This document shows positions 8,443-14,777 of a stretch of 19,070 bases of DNA, piece by piece; position 1 is the first letter of the stretch; each line of letters begins with the position of its first letter. The stretch comes from Lawsonibacter sp. GTDB lineage: Bacteria > Bacillota > Clostridia > Oscillospirales > Oscillospiraceae. Where the stretch lies: the NCBI GenBank assembly GCA_022793355.1, contig JAAWCR010000078.1, positions 1-19,070 on the forward strand, in the 5' to 3' direction. The notes under the pieces were generated by a model. The model worked only from the letters and a program-made list of their open reading frames with translations, did no database searches and was not told the DNA's origin. A program made the position numbers and the translations under genes.

Positions 8443-8538
8443 TGGTAGACATCCGGTAGACGCCCTGAAATTTAGAAAGCCGCCAACCCCTTGCAGGACA
8501 AGGGTTTGGCGGCTTTTTTGGTAGACATTTGGTAGACG
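8443..8538. repeat. Paired 20-bp direct repeats (four GGTAGAC heptamers) around a terminator hairpin
   Basis: TGGTAGACAT-CC-GGTAGACG (8443-8462) and TGGTAGACAT-TT-GGTAGACG (8519-8538) differ only at two central bases. Each contains two GGTAGAC heptamers spaced 11 bases apart (8444, 8455, 8520, 8531). Repeated short direct repeats beside a hairpin resemble arm-type binding sites of tyrosine recombinases, but no integrase gene is present, so that reading is inference. Confidence 0.6.
8477..8519 (+). terminator. Strong orphan intrinsic terminator (plus strand)
   Basis: A 17-bp stem with one mismatch (8477-8493 with 8499-8515; AAGCCGCCAA... against ...TTGGCGGCTT), a CAGGA loop and a run of six T residues. 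It is oriented for plus-strand transcripts, yet no plus-strand gene lies upstream before the divergent SLH start. In the minus direction the tail is only CTTTCTAAA. Confidence 0.85.
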
Positions 8539-8637
8539 GGGGCAAGTTTGGCGCCGGCGTCGGCTGCGGTTTCGGAGCGCAGAGCGGGGAAACCATATAC
8601 GATAGAATGAATTGTCTGGTAAGCTGGCTTCTTTTTG

Positions 8638-8666
8638 TTGAAAGCCACTACTGCTTGTGGTAAAAT
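8638..8666 (+). promoter_or_regulatory. Sigma-A promoter of the fumarase operon
   Basis: TTGAAA (8638-8643), a 17-base spacer and TAAAAT (8661-8666), with TGG before the -10 box as an extended element. Both boxes match consensus at 5/6. The start codon of the fumarase alpha gene lies about 34 bases after the -10 box. Confidence 0.8.
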
Positions 8667-8699
8667 AGGGAAAATGATTCATGGGGAGGAAAGCTTGCC

Positions 8700-9539
8700 A
8701 TGCGTACCATTCCTGCCGCTGACCTTACCGCTGCTGTGGCCCGGCTGTGCATCCAGGCCAACACCATTCTGCCCGAGGATGTGGCTCGCGCCCTGGAGTG
8801 GGCATACTCCACCGAGCCCTGGCCTCTGGCGCAGGAGACGCTGGATTTGCTCCGGCGGAACCAGGACCGGGCTTGGGAGAGGAAACTGCCCATCTGTCAG
8901 GATACGGGTATGGCCTGCGTCTTTGTCGAGTTGGGCCAGGAGGTCCACGTGGAAGGTGACTTCGAGGCGGCTATCCACGAGGGGGTCCGCCGGGGCTACG
9001 GCGAGGGGTTTCTGCGCAAGTCCATTGTAGCCGATCCCCTGCGCAGGGTAAACACAGAGGACAATACCCCTGCCTCGATTACGGTACGTATTGTCCCGGG
9101 GGATCGATGCTCCGTCACTGTGGCGCCCAAGGGCTTTGGCTCGGAGAATATGAGCCGGCTGGCTATGCTCAAACCAGCCGATGGGGTGGAGGGTGTGAAA
9201 AAATTCGTGGTAGACACAGTCCGCCTGGCCGGGTCCAACCCCTGCCCGCCGGTGATGTTGGGCATCGGAATCGGCGGCTCCTTTGACAAGGCGGCCGCCC
9301 TGGCCAAGCACGCTCTGCTCCGCCCCCTGGACGAGGAGAACCCCGACCCCTTCTACGAGAAGCTGGAGGGCGAGCTGCTGGAGGAAATCAACGCCCTGGG
9401 CATCGGCCCGCAGGGCTTTGGCGGCAGGACTACTTGCCTGGGGCTGGCGATCGAGACCGCTCCCACCCATGTGGCCGGCCTGCCAGTGGCGGTGAATATG
9501 AGCTGCCATGTCACCAGACGGGCGACACAGACGCTGTGA
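8700..9539 (+). CDS. Class I fumarase (or L-tartrate dehydratase) alpha subunit
   Basis: A 279-residue iron-sulfur hydro-lyase subunit, usual length for the split two-subunit form. Together with the beta subunit it interconverts fumarate and malate in the cytosol. Three cysteines stand where the oxygen-sensitive [4Fe-4S] cluster ligands are expected: C66 (PICQDTG), C182 (SNPCPPVMLGIGIGG) and C246 (GGRTTCLGL). The segment MLGIGIGGSFDKAAALAKHALL is also characteristic. The ATG follows GGGGAGGAAA. The gene is first in a plus-strand operon with a clear promoter. Tartrate dehydratase (TtdA) is the close alternative; residue reading alone cannot separate them. Use of the oxygen-labile enzyme class fits an anaerobe. 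Confidence 0.95.
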   Translation: MRTIPAADLTAAVARLCIQANTILPEDVARALEWAYSTEPWPLAQETLDLLRRNQDRAWERKLPICQDTGMACVFVELGQEVHVEGDFEAAIHEGVRRGYGEGFLRKSIVADPLRRVNTEDNTPASITVRIVPGDRCSVTVAPKGFGSENMSRLAMLKPADGVEGVKKFVVDTVRLAGSNPCPPVMLGIGIGGSFDKAAALAKHALLRPLDEENPDPFYEKLEGELLEEINALGIGPQGFGGRTTCLGLAIETAPTHVAGLPVAVNMSCHVTRRATQTL

Positions 9540-9551
9540 CAGGGAGGTCAA

Positions 9552-9568
9552 GGGCGGCGGCTCCGCCC
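9552..9568 (+). repeat. Small hairpin between fumarase subunit genes
   Basis: GGGCGG and CCGCCC form a 6-bp stem with a 5-base loop in the 49-base gap, ahead of the beta-subunit ribosome site. There is no T-tract; it may set relative translation or mRNA stability. Low certainty. Confidence 0.35.
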
Positions 9569-9588
9569 CAAATCAGGGAGGGATTACC

Positions 9589-10146
9589 ATGCAATACAAA
9601 CTGACCGCGCCGGTGACGCGAAAGGACCTGGAGCCGCTGCGGGCGGGGGACACGGTGCTGCTGTCCGGGGTGGTGTACACGGCCCGGGACGCCGCCCACA
9701 AACGGATGATGGAGCTGCTGGACCAGGGGGAGGAGCTGCCCTTCCCGGTGGAGGGCTCGGTGCTGTACTACGTGGGTCCTACCCCGGAGCGGCCGGGGGA
9801 GGCGATTGGATCTGCGGGCCCCACCACCAGCGGCCGGATGGACACCTACTCCCCCCGCCTGCTGGACCTGGGACAGGCGGTTATGATTGGCAAGGGGGCC
9901 CGGAATCAGGCCGTCAAGGACGCGGTTGTCCGCAACGGCGCGGTCTACCTGGCCGCCCTTGGAGGCGCTGGAGCCCTGATGGCGGCCAGCGTAAAGAAGG
10001 CGGAGGTTGTCTGCTGGGAGGACTTGGGCTGCGAGGCGGTACGGCGGCTGGAGGTAGAGGATATGCCCCTCACCGTCATTCTGGACATCCGGGGCGGCGA
10101 CCTGTACCAGAGCGGCCCGGAGGCTTACCGGAACAGCCTGAACTAG
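9589..10146 (+). CDS. Class I fumarase (or L-tartrate dehydratase) beta subunit
   Basis: A 185-residue partner of the preceding alpha subunit, corresponding to the C-terminal swivelling domain of single-chain class I fumarases. Typical motifs are AIGSAGPTTSGRMD (substrate-binding region), VMIGKGARN, and the closing block EAVRRLEVEDMPLTV with a following DIRGGDLY. The start is the ATG at 9589, with GGGAGG seven bases upstream; an earlier in-frame ATG would overlap the alpha gene and lacks family support. It ends 14 bases before the next gene, which has its own ribosome site, so the following unknown gene is very probably cotranscribed. Confidence 0.95.
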   Translation: MQYKLTAPVTRKDLEPLRAGDTVLLSGVVYTARDAAHKRMMELLDQGEELPFPVEGSVLYYVGPTPERPGEAIGSAGPTTSGRMDTYSPRLLDLGQAVMIGKGARNQAVKDAVVRNGAVYLAALGGAGALMAASVKKAEVVCWEDLGCEAVRRLEVEDMPLTVILDIRGGDLYQSGPEAYRNSLN

Positions 10147-10160
10147 AGAGGAGTATTTCT

Positions 10161-11303
10161 ATGGATGAGGAGCGTATGAGGGAATTGTCCCTGCCTGTCG
10201 GCCTCAAGCCCTTCCGGGTACGGACCCGTGAGGCCTGGGCCGCGTTTCTGGAGGGGGAGGGGGAGCTGCGGGCCCTGATGGAGGAGACCGACCGAGAGGC
10301 GGCCGGCGAGCGGCTGGTGGCCCGGTGCGGCGAGCTGCTCACCCCCGCGTTTTCCAGCCCCTCCTTTGAGCTGGGCCACAATGGGGAGAAGTATGAGCTG
10401 ATTCTCGTCCCCGAGGGAGACCGGGCCCGGATGTTCCAGATGGCCTACTTCCGCCGGTATGCGCCTGAGGAGCTGCTGGAGCGGTGGAACGTGCAGGTGG
10501 GCCGCAGCCGCTCGGAGAGCTTCAGCCTGCGGATGTACGGCCAGGAGATCGCCCTGGGGGACGTTCAGGCCTGGGCGGAGAAAACCGAGGACGGCGGCCT
10601 GGGACTGAGCCTGTACTGCGAGAAGCTGGCTCCCCTGATGAAGGAGAACGAGGACCAGGCCTACAGCATCATCTATATCCTGCTGGACCAGGCCCTGGGG
10701 GAGCTGGCCGCTATGCGGTATGTGGACTATCTGGAGGTTCTGACGGCCCCGGAGGAGGGGGAATCCATGCCTCTGGACCGGCTGGCCGGCTTCGTGTCCG
10801 GCGAGGTGGACCCGGAGGGCTGGCCCCGGGCCAACGACCCGGAGCTTGCCGGAGAGCGGTACACCGCCTACGAGGGCAGACCCAGTGAGGAGGAGGACTT
10901 CGATCTGCGCCGGGACGTCTATGTGGGCGTGACCTGCTGCGTCCCCCTTATCAAAAGCTACTACCAGGGGGACGACTACTACATGGACCGCCTGCACCAG
11001 GACGGAGTGGTCCCTGGATTCTTCTATTATCCGCTGGATGGGGTAGATCCGAAGGAGGTACTGGACCTGCGGGAGCAGCTGGAACAGGCCATTCAGGCTC
11101 GGTGCGGCGAGGGTGTCGTCACCTTTACCGGCGGGGCCACCGGCACGACGCTGGGCTATCTGGACTTCATCGCCTGGGATTTAAAGGTGCTGCTGGACAG
11201 CGCCGTGGAGGTGTTCGCCGGCGCCCCTGTGGCCTGGGCCGCCTTCCACAGCTTCCGCTTTCTTGCAAACGGAATCGGCCTGAAGGCGGAGGAACAAGAA
11301 TAA
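10161..11303 (+). CDS. Uncharacterised protein, first member of SUFU-linked trio
   Basis: A 380-residue acidic, soluble-looking protein with no signal peptide or clear membrane helix. I do not recognise a named domain with confidence. Visible features: a charged N-terminal third with long helix-like stretches, a central region around SLRMYGQEIALGDVQAWAEK and YIILDQALGE-like helices, and a distinctive C-terminal block TFTGGATGTTLGYLDFIAWD (~residues 318-337) followed by LKVLLDSAVEVF and a final AWAAFHSFRF. The glycine-rich GGATG turn before YLDF is the most searchable motif. The ATG follows GAGGAG at eight bases. It sits 14 bases after the fumarase beta gene and 121 bases before another unknown gene. 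Its neighbours suggest the immunity-type SUFU cluster rather than central metabolism; this is inference. Confidence 0.8.
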   Translation: MDEERMRELSLPVGLKPFRVRTREAWAAFLEGEGELRALMEETDREAAGERLVARCGELLTPAFSSPSFELGHNGEKYELILVPEGDRARMFQMAYFRRYAPEELLERWNVQVGRSRSESFSLRMYGQEIALGDVQAWAEKTEDGGLGLSLYCEKLAPLMKENEDQAYSIIYILLDQALGELAAMRYVDYLEVLTAPEEGESMPLDRLAGFVSGEVDPEGWPRANDPELAGERYTAYEGRPSEEEDFDLRRDVYVGVTCCVPLIKSYYQGDDYYMDRLHQDGVVPGFFYYPLDGVDPKEVLDLREQLEQAIQARCGEGVVTFTGGATGTTLGYLDFIAWDLKVLLDSAVEVFAGAPVAWAAFHSFRFLANGIGLKAEEQE

Positions 11304-11362
11304 CGGAGGTCCCTTTCAAAGAGGCCGGCATTCGCGGGGCGGATGACCGGGGGAGTTAGAAT

Positions 11363-11405
11363 CTGTATTCCCGGGGAATACCGGTGGACCGGAATACAGG
11401 TTTTT
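11363..11405 (+). terminator. Attenuator-like pair of competing hairpins
   Basis: CTGTATTCC (11363-11371) pairs with GGAATACAG (11391-11399), giving a 9-bp stem followed by G and five T residues: terminator-like. The first arm can instead pair with the nearer GGGAATAC (11374-11381) as a tight 8-bp hairpin around one base, which would break the terminator. The site lies just upstream of the ribosome site of the next gene. No upstream leader peptide or ligand pocket is evident. Confidence 0.5.
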
Positions 11406-11424
11406 AGGGGAGGATGAGAGAAAG

Positions 11425-12687
11425 ATGAGCATTGGATTGACGTTCACCGGCCGGATTGACAGCCCCCAGGCGCTGCTGGAGGCGGCGAGGGCGCTGGCGG
11501 AACAGCAGGACTACCGCCTGGGAGCGGGAGAGGCCGGGCTGAGGGTGGTGATGTGTCCTCTGGCCGGGGAGATGAACGTATTCTGGCGGCCTGAGGGGGA
11601 GGGAAATGGACCCTGGCTGGTGCGGGGGGAGTGTGTGTCCACGCCCGCCGGGGCGGGGCTGCACCGGGCGGCAATAGAACTGCTGGACGGCCTGCCCATC
11701 CGGGCGCTGGCCGTAGAGGATGAAACCGGCTTCTTCCGCCACCGGGATTTTCGGCGCATGAAGGAGGAGCACTTCTACCCCTGGCTGCGTACCCTGGTGG
11801 ACGTGTGCCGCCAGGAGAGCGGCAAGGGGGCCGTGGGCATGCGGCTGTGCTGGGATTTGGAGCAGTACACCCCCGAGGACATCCCTGACACGGTGGTTAC
11901 CCCCGTGGGCCGGTTTCGGCTGTCGGAGCTGGTGCATCTGCTGGACGAGGAGGGCATCGAGGCCCTGGCCGGCCGGTTTTTCCTCTGGAACGGCCGCACC
12001 CGGGACGCCGGATTTTTTCGTAACCGGGCCATCAACGCCCTGTGGGAGGTCTGCTGCTTTGCCCCGTCCCACCGCAGCGGGGAGGACGCGGCGATCAACG
12101 CCGCCATTCTGGACGACCTGGAGCGTGCGGCCAGGATGGACCCTGGCCTGCCCCTGCCTCGGAGGGCCTACCAGGAGGTGTGCGCCCTGGACGGACGGGA
12201 GCCCGCCCTCCCCGAGGGGCCCGAGCTGGAGGAGGAGTTTTCCCCCGGCTACCGCAAGGGCTTCGTCACCCATGCCCTGGGCGCTCTGCGCCTTACCCTG
12301 CCCGGCACATACCTCTACAGCTGGGAGCGGTGGGACAACGGCGGGGGGACCCACCTGTGGAGCGGCGGGGAGGACACGGCCGTATGGCGGGTGAACGCCT
12401 ATCGGGCCCGGGAGGGGAACGCCCGCTTTACCGACCACCTCAACACCCTACATGGGGTGGAGGGCCGGGAACTAAAGGGCGGCGCCCTGCGCTGGGGCTG
12501 GCGGGAAATCCGGGAGGAGGGGGAGATCCTCTATCAGGCGCAGTGTGAAGTGATTGCCGGCCCCGAGCTCTACTTCCTCACCGCCACCTGTTCCGACCCT
12601 ATCGACCTGGGCCAGGTGGCCGGCTTCATGGGGCGAATTTCGGTGGTGAGCCGCACTGTGCGGAAAGAGAACATACAGGCCCGGTAA
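11425..12687 (+). CDS. Uncharacterised protein, second member of SUFU-linked trio
   Basis: A 420-residue, acidic, probably cytosolic protein without signal peptide. It appears to have two parts: residues ~1-245 with mixed alpha/beta character (FTGRIDSPQALLEAARALAE at the start; FYPWLRTLVDVCRQESGKG in the middle), and a C-terminal ~150-residue part rich in W, G and Y (YLYSWERWDNGGGTHLWSGG; ALRWGWREI) that looks like a compact beta-rich domain. I cannot assign a family. The ATG follows GGGGAGG with an 11-base spacing, slightly long. The gap of 121 bases before it carries competing hairpins; the following TPR-SUFU gene starts 19 bases after its stop with its own AGGAGGAG. It is probably functionally tied to that neighbour. 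Confidence 0.8.
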   Translation: MSIGLTFTGRIDSPQALLEAARALAEQQDYRLGAGEAGLRVVMCPLAGEMNVFWRPEGEGNGPWLVRGECVSTPAGAGLHRAAIELLDGLPIRALAVEDETGFFRHRDFRRMKEEHFYPWLRTLVDVCRQESGKGAVGMRLCWDLEQYTPEDIPDTVVTPVGRFRLSELVHLLDEEGIEALAGRFFLWNGRTRDAGFFRNRAINALWEVCCFAPSHRSGEDAAINAAILDDLERAARMDPGLPLPRRAYQEVCALDGREPALPEGPELEEEFSPGYRKGFVTHALGALRLTLPGTYLYSWERWDNGGGTHLWSGGEDTAVWRVNAYRAREGNARFTDHLNTLHGVEGRELKGGALRWGWREIREEGEILYQAQCEVIAGPELYFLTATCSDPIDLGQVAGFMGRISVVSRTVRKENIQAR

Positions 12688-12705
12688 CGGCAGGAGGAGA
12701 CAGAC

Positions 12706-14079
12706 ATGAACGACTTATTGACCCTTCTTGAAACATGGCACCAGGACGAAGCGTATCAGAGGATTGTTGACCACCTGGAGGAGCTGAGCGGCACGCAGGC
12801 GCTGGACTACACGCTGACCTGCCTTCTGGCCCGGGCCTACAACAATCTGGCCCAGGGCAGGGATGAGGAACGGCTGGGCCGGGCCGTGGAGCTGCTGCTC
12901 TCCGTGGAGGAGGAGGGGCGGGACGACCCCCTGTGGCACTATCGCCTGGGCTACGCCTACTTCTATCTGGACCAGGAGGAAAAGGCCCTGCCCTGTTTCG
13001 AGCGGGCGGCCCAGCTGGACCCGGAGGACGAAGATGCGCCCGGCTTTGTCCAGGAGTGCAAAAAGTACATCGCCGCCAGGGAGTGCCAGCCCGAAATGTA
13101 CGTCCAGGAGGACTGGGACGCGGTGGAAGCCCATATGGAGCGGTATTTTGGACACTGCGACAATGTGTTCCATGAGATTATGTCCCCTGATATCCATGTG
13201 GATATCTACATTATGCCGCCTACCCCGGAGCGCAACTACTACGTCCTGTCCACCTTCGGTATGGGGGCCCACCGGATGAACGTCCCTGCGGAGCTGGCGG
13301 ACCAGAAGCTGGAGCGGGCGGAGCTTATCGTCACCCTGCCCCCCGACTGGAAAATCAGCGAACCGGGGGAGCAGTGGTATTGGCCCATCCGATGGCTGAA
13401 AATCCTGGCCCGCCTGCCCATCAATGAGGACAGCTGGCTGGGCTGGGGCCACACCATCTCCAATCCCGACGACGCACCCTTTGCTCCCAACACCAAGCTG
13501 TGCTCCGTGATTCTGACAGAGCCCAAAGCTTTCGACCCGGAGGCCGTCTGCTGTCCCCTCCCCGGCGGAGACGAGGTCAATTTTTATCAGATGATCCCCC
13601 TCTACTTTGAGGAGGCCCAGTTTAAGCTGTCCCACGACGCAGAAACGCTGCTGTCCCGCTTCCCCAGGGAGCTGCTGGAGGTGGTGGACCCGGAGCGGCC
13701 CAACGTCTGCTCCGACCGCCCCCCCAAATCCTACGCAGTCCCTATGGAGGAGATCAAGCACCTCTATGACGGCGAAGGCCCCCAGGGTTGCATCGCCACC
13801 GACCGCATTGCGGTGGATGGGGCCCTAGTGGGCTACTGCTACCGGGAAACGCCGGAGGCCGGCGACAAAGATTGGGACAGCGGCTGGCGGTTTTTTGCCG
13901 GGGACGAGGATGGTGCCTACATGAGCGACCCGGATCGAAGCGCGGTGTACGCGCTGAACACCGTCTGCAACTATGACCCGGAGATCATCCCCCTGCTGGA
14001 TTCGGAACCCGGCACCGCCTGGCAGCGGGGGGATGACGGGGTATTCCGACCGGAGCTGTACGGCGGAAGCGATTCGTAA
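12706..14079 (+). CDS. TPR-SUFU-DUF2185 (Imm33-like) fusion protein
   Basis: A 457-residue protein with three parts. Residues ~1-120 contain TPR-like helices (WHYRLGYAYFYLDQEEKALP, CFERAAQLDPED). Residues ~130-325 are a SUFU (Suppressor of fused) domain: YVLSTFGMGAHRMNVP, RAELIVTLPPDW, WPIRWLKILARLP, WLGWGHTI and FAPNTKLCSVIL are its classic blocks. Residues ~360-450 match the DUF2185/Imm33 pattern: GCIATDRIAVDGALVGYCYR, DSGWRFFAGDEDGAYM and the following PDRSAVYALNTVC. In bacteria, SUFU and Imm33 domains are described as immunity proteins of polymorphic toxin systems, often in multi-domain immunity fusions. Here no toxin, secretion gene or WXG protein is adjacent; the gene follows two unknown genes (19-base gap) and precedes rubrerythrin (30-base gap). 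The domain calls are firm; the immunity role is inferred. Confidence 0.92.
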   Translation: MNDLLTLLETWHQDEAYQRIVDHLEELSGTQALDYTLTCLLARAYNNLAQGRDEERLGRAVELLLSVEEEGRDDPLWHYRLGYAYFYLDQEEKALPCFERAAQLDPEDEDAPGFVQECKKYIAARECQPEMYVQEDWDAVEAHMERYFGHCDNVFHEIMSPDIHVDIYIMPPTPERNYYVLSTFGMGAHRMNVPAELADQKLERAELIVTLPPDWKISEPGEQWYWPIRWLKILARLPINEDSWLGWGHTISNPDDAPFAPNTKLCSVILTEPKAFDPEAVCCPLPGGDEVNFYQMIPLYFEEAQFKLSHDAETLLSRFPRELLEVVDPERPNVCSDRPPKSYAVPMEEIKHLYDGEGPQGCIATDRIAVDGALVGYCYRETPEAGDKDWDSGWRFFAGDEDGAYMSDPDRSAVYALNTVCNYDPEIIPLLDSEPGTAWQRGDDGVFRPELYGGSDS

Positions 14080-14109
14080 ATTCAATTTATGTTTAAGGAG
14101 GACCTGAAG

Positions 14110-14670
14110 ATGGACATCAAGGATACCAAAACTGCGGAAAATCTCCGCAAAGCCCTGGCCGGGGAATCCATTGCCCGGAACAAGTACACCTACTTCGCCA
14201 TGGCCGCCCGGGACAGCGGGGACGAGGAGATCGCCGCCGCCTTTGAGCAGATGGCAAACAACGAGATGACGCACGCCAAATTCTGGTTCGAGCTGCTCAA
14301 CGGCAAGCCCACCGACACCAGGGAGTGCCTGACCCAGGCCGCTATGGGGGAGTACAGCGAGTGGCACGATATGTACCCCGGCTTCGCCGCCCAGGCCCGG
14401 GCCGAGGGACTGGAGGACATCGCTGTCATGTTTGAGAAGGTGGCGGCCATTGAGCGCGGCCACGAAAGCCGCTTCATGACCCTGCTGGCCAAGCTGAGCC
14501 AGACCGCCCCGGAACAGGCTCCCGCCCACGTTCAGGACGAGCCGGTCCCCCGGGAGAAAAAAACCGGTTACCGCTGCCAGTTCTGCGGCGCGGTATTTGA
14601 GGAACGCCCCGATGTCTGCGACGTGTGTCAGGCCATCGGCGCCTTTGAGATGGCCGAGTATTACGAATAG
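14110..14670 (+). CDS. rbr: Rubrerythrin
   Basis: A 186-residue cytosolic non-haem di-iron peroxidase that reduces hydrogen peroxide in anaerobes with electrons from rubredoxin/NADH. The ferritin-like helical bundle carries the di-iron ligands: E19, E52-xx-H55 (ANNEMTHA), E80/E83 (GEYSEWHDMYP) and E114-xx-H117 (IERGHE). The C-terminus is a short rubredoxin-like knuckle, YRCQFCG...DVCDVC, which binds one iron through four cysteines. The start is the ATG at 14110 with AAGGAGG in front; an in-frame ATG 21 bases upstream lies before that ribosome site. It follows the TPR-SUFU gene by 30 bases and is followed by a GC-rich 12-bp hairpin, so it may be the last gene of the fumarase operon, although it could also have an unseen promoter of its own. 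Confidence 0.95.
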   Translation: MDIKDTKTAENLRKALAGESIARNKYTYFAMAARDSGDEEIAAAFEQMANNEMTHAKFWFELLNGKPTDTRECLTQAAMGEYSEWHDMYPGFAAQARAEGLEDIAVMFEKVAAIERGHESRFMTLLAKLSQTAPEQAPAHVQDEPVPREKKTGYRCQFCGAVFEERPDVCDVCQAIGAFEMAEYYE

Positions 14671-14680
14671 GCGCACGGAA

Positions 14681-14711
14681 AACCCCGGCAGCTTTTTGGG
14701 CTGCCGGGGTT
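14681..14711 (+). terminator. 12-bp hairpin after rubrerythrin, fused to next promoter
   Basis: AACCCCGGCAGC and GCTGCCGGGGTT form a perfect 12-bp stem with loop TTTTTGG, 10 bases after the rubrerythrin stop. It lacks a T-tract downstream; instead its last two bases are the first two bases of the next TTGACA -35 box. Confidence 0.65.
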
Positions 14712-14738
14712 GACATTTCCTGCCTCCTCCGGTATAAT
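14710..14738 (+). promoter_or_regulatory. Perfect-consensus sigma-A promoter for the Crp/Fnr-ABC operon
   Basis: TTGACA (14710-14715), exactly 17 bases, TATAAT (14733-14738): full consensus in both boxes and spacing. The expected start site (~14745) falls inside the dyad at 14739-14766, which would be a natural place for repression. Confidence 0.93.
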
Positions 14739-14766
14739 CCAAACTGTCTCAAATAAGACAGTTTGG
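14739..14766 (+). promoter_or_regulatory. 11-bp dyad at start site: putative operator or leader hairpin
   Basis: CCAAACTGTCT and AGACAGTTTGG are exact complements separated by CAAATA. The dyad begins directly after the -10 box and covers the expected start site; its last two G residues are the first bases of the GGAGG ribosome site (14765-14769). It is not the TTGAT-N4-ATCAA core of FNR/CRP sites. It could be an autoregulatory operator for the downstream regulator or a translation-controlling hairpin. Confidence 0.7.
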
Positions 14767-14777
14767 AGGCGACGGGT

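Larger units (their letters stand above)
8185..8699. other. 515-base gap without a supported gene
   Basis: The gap holds the SLH 5' leader with its ribosome site, a 10-bp inverted repeat (8239-8248/8297-8306), an AT-rich stretch, an orphan plus-strand terminator flanked by GGTAGAC repeats (8443-8538), and the fumarase promoter. Short reading frames here lack ribosome sites, so I call none of them. Confidence 0.75.

Noticed and set aside
8271..8459. Possible 62-codon plus-strand gene upstream of the orphan terminator
   Set aside because: GTG start without a ribosome site, Lys/Arg-rich random-looking protein, and it ends inside the GGTAGAC repeat. A non-coding transcript is as likely.
8443..8538. 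CRISPR-like repeat-spacer structure
   Set aside because: Only two 20-bp repeats, with a terminator hairpin rather than a spacer between them, and no cas genes.
8278..8682. Minus-strand open frames across the gap before the fumarase operon
   Set aside because: They run through the terminator hairpin, direct repeats and fumarase promoter, and have no ribosome site or recognisable protein.
12715..13761. 348-codon minus-strand frame opposite the TPR-SUFU gene
   Set aside because: Shadow of the SUFU frame, with no ribosome site or domain.
10161..14079. Complete toxin-immunity locus
   Set aside because: Immunity-type domains are present but no toxin, pre-toxin domain or secretion gene is visible, so only an orphan immunity or repurposed cluster can be proposed.
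14089..14109. Upstream ATG for rubrerythrin
   Set aside because: It precedes the AAGGAGG ribosome site and would translate through it; the ATG at 14110 fits the family N-terminus.
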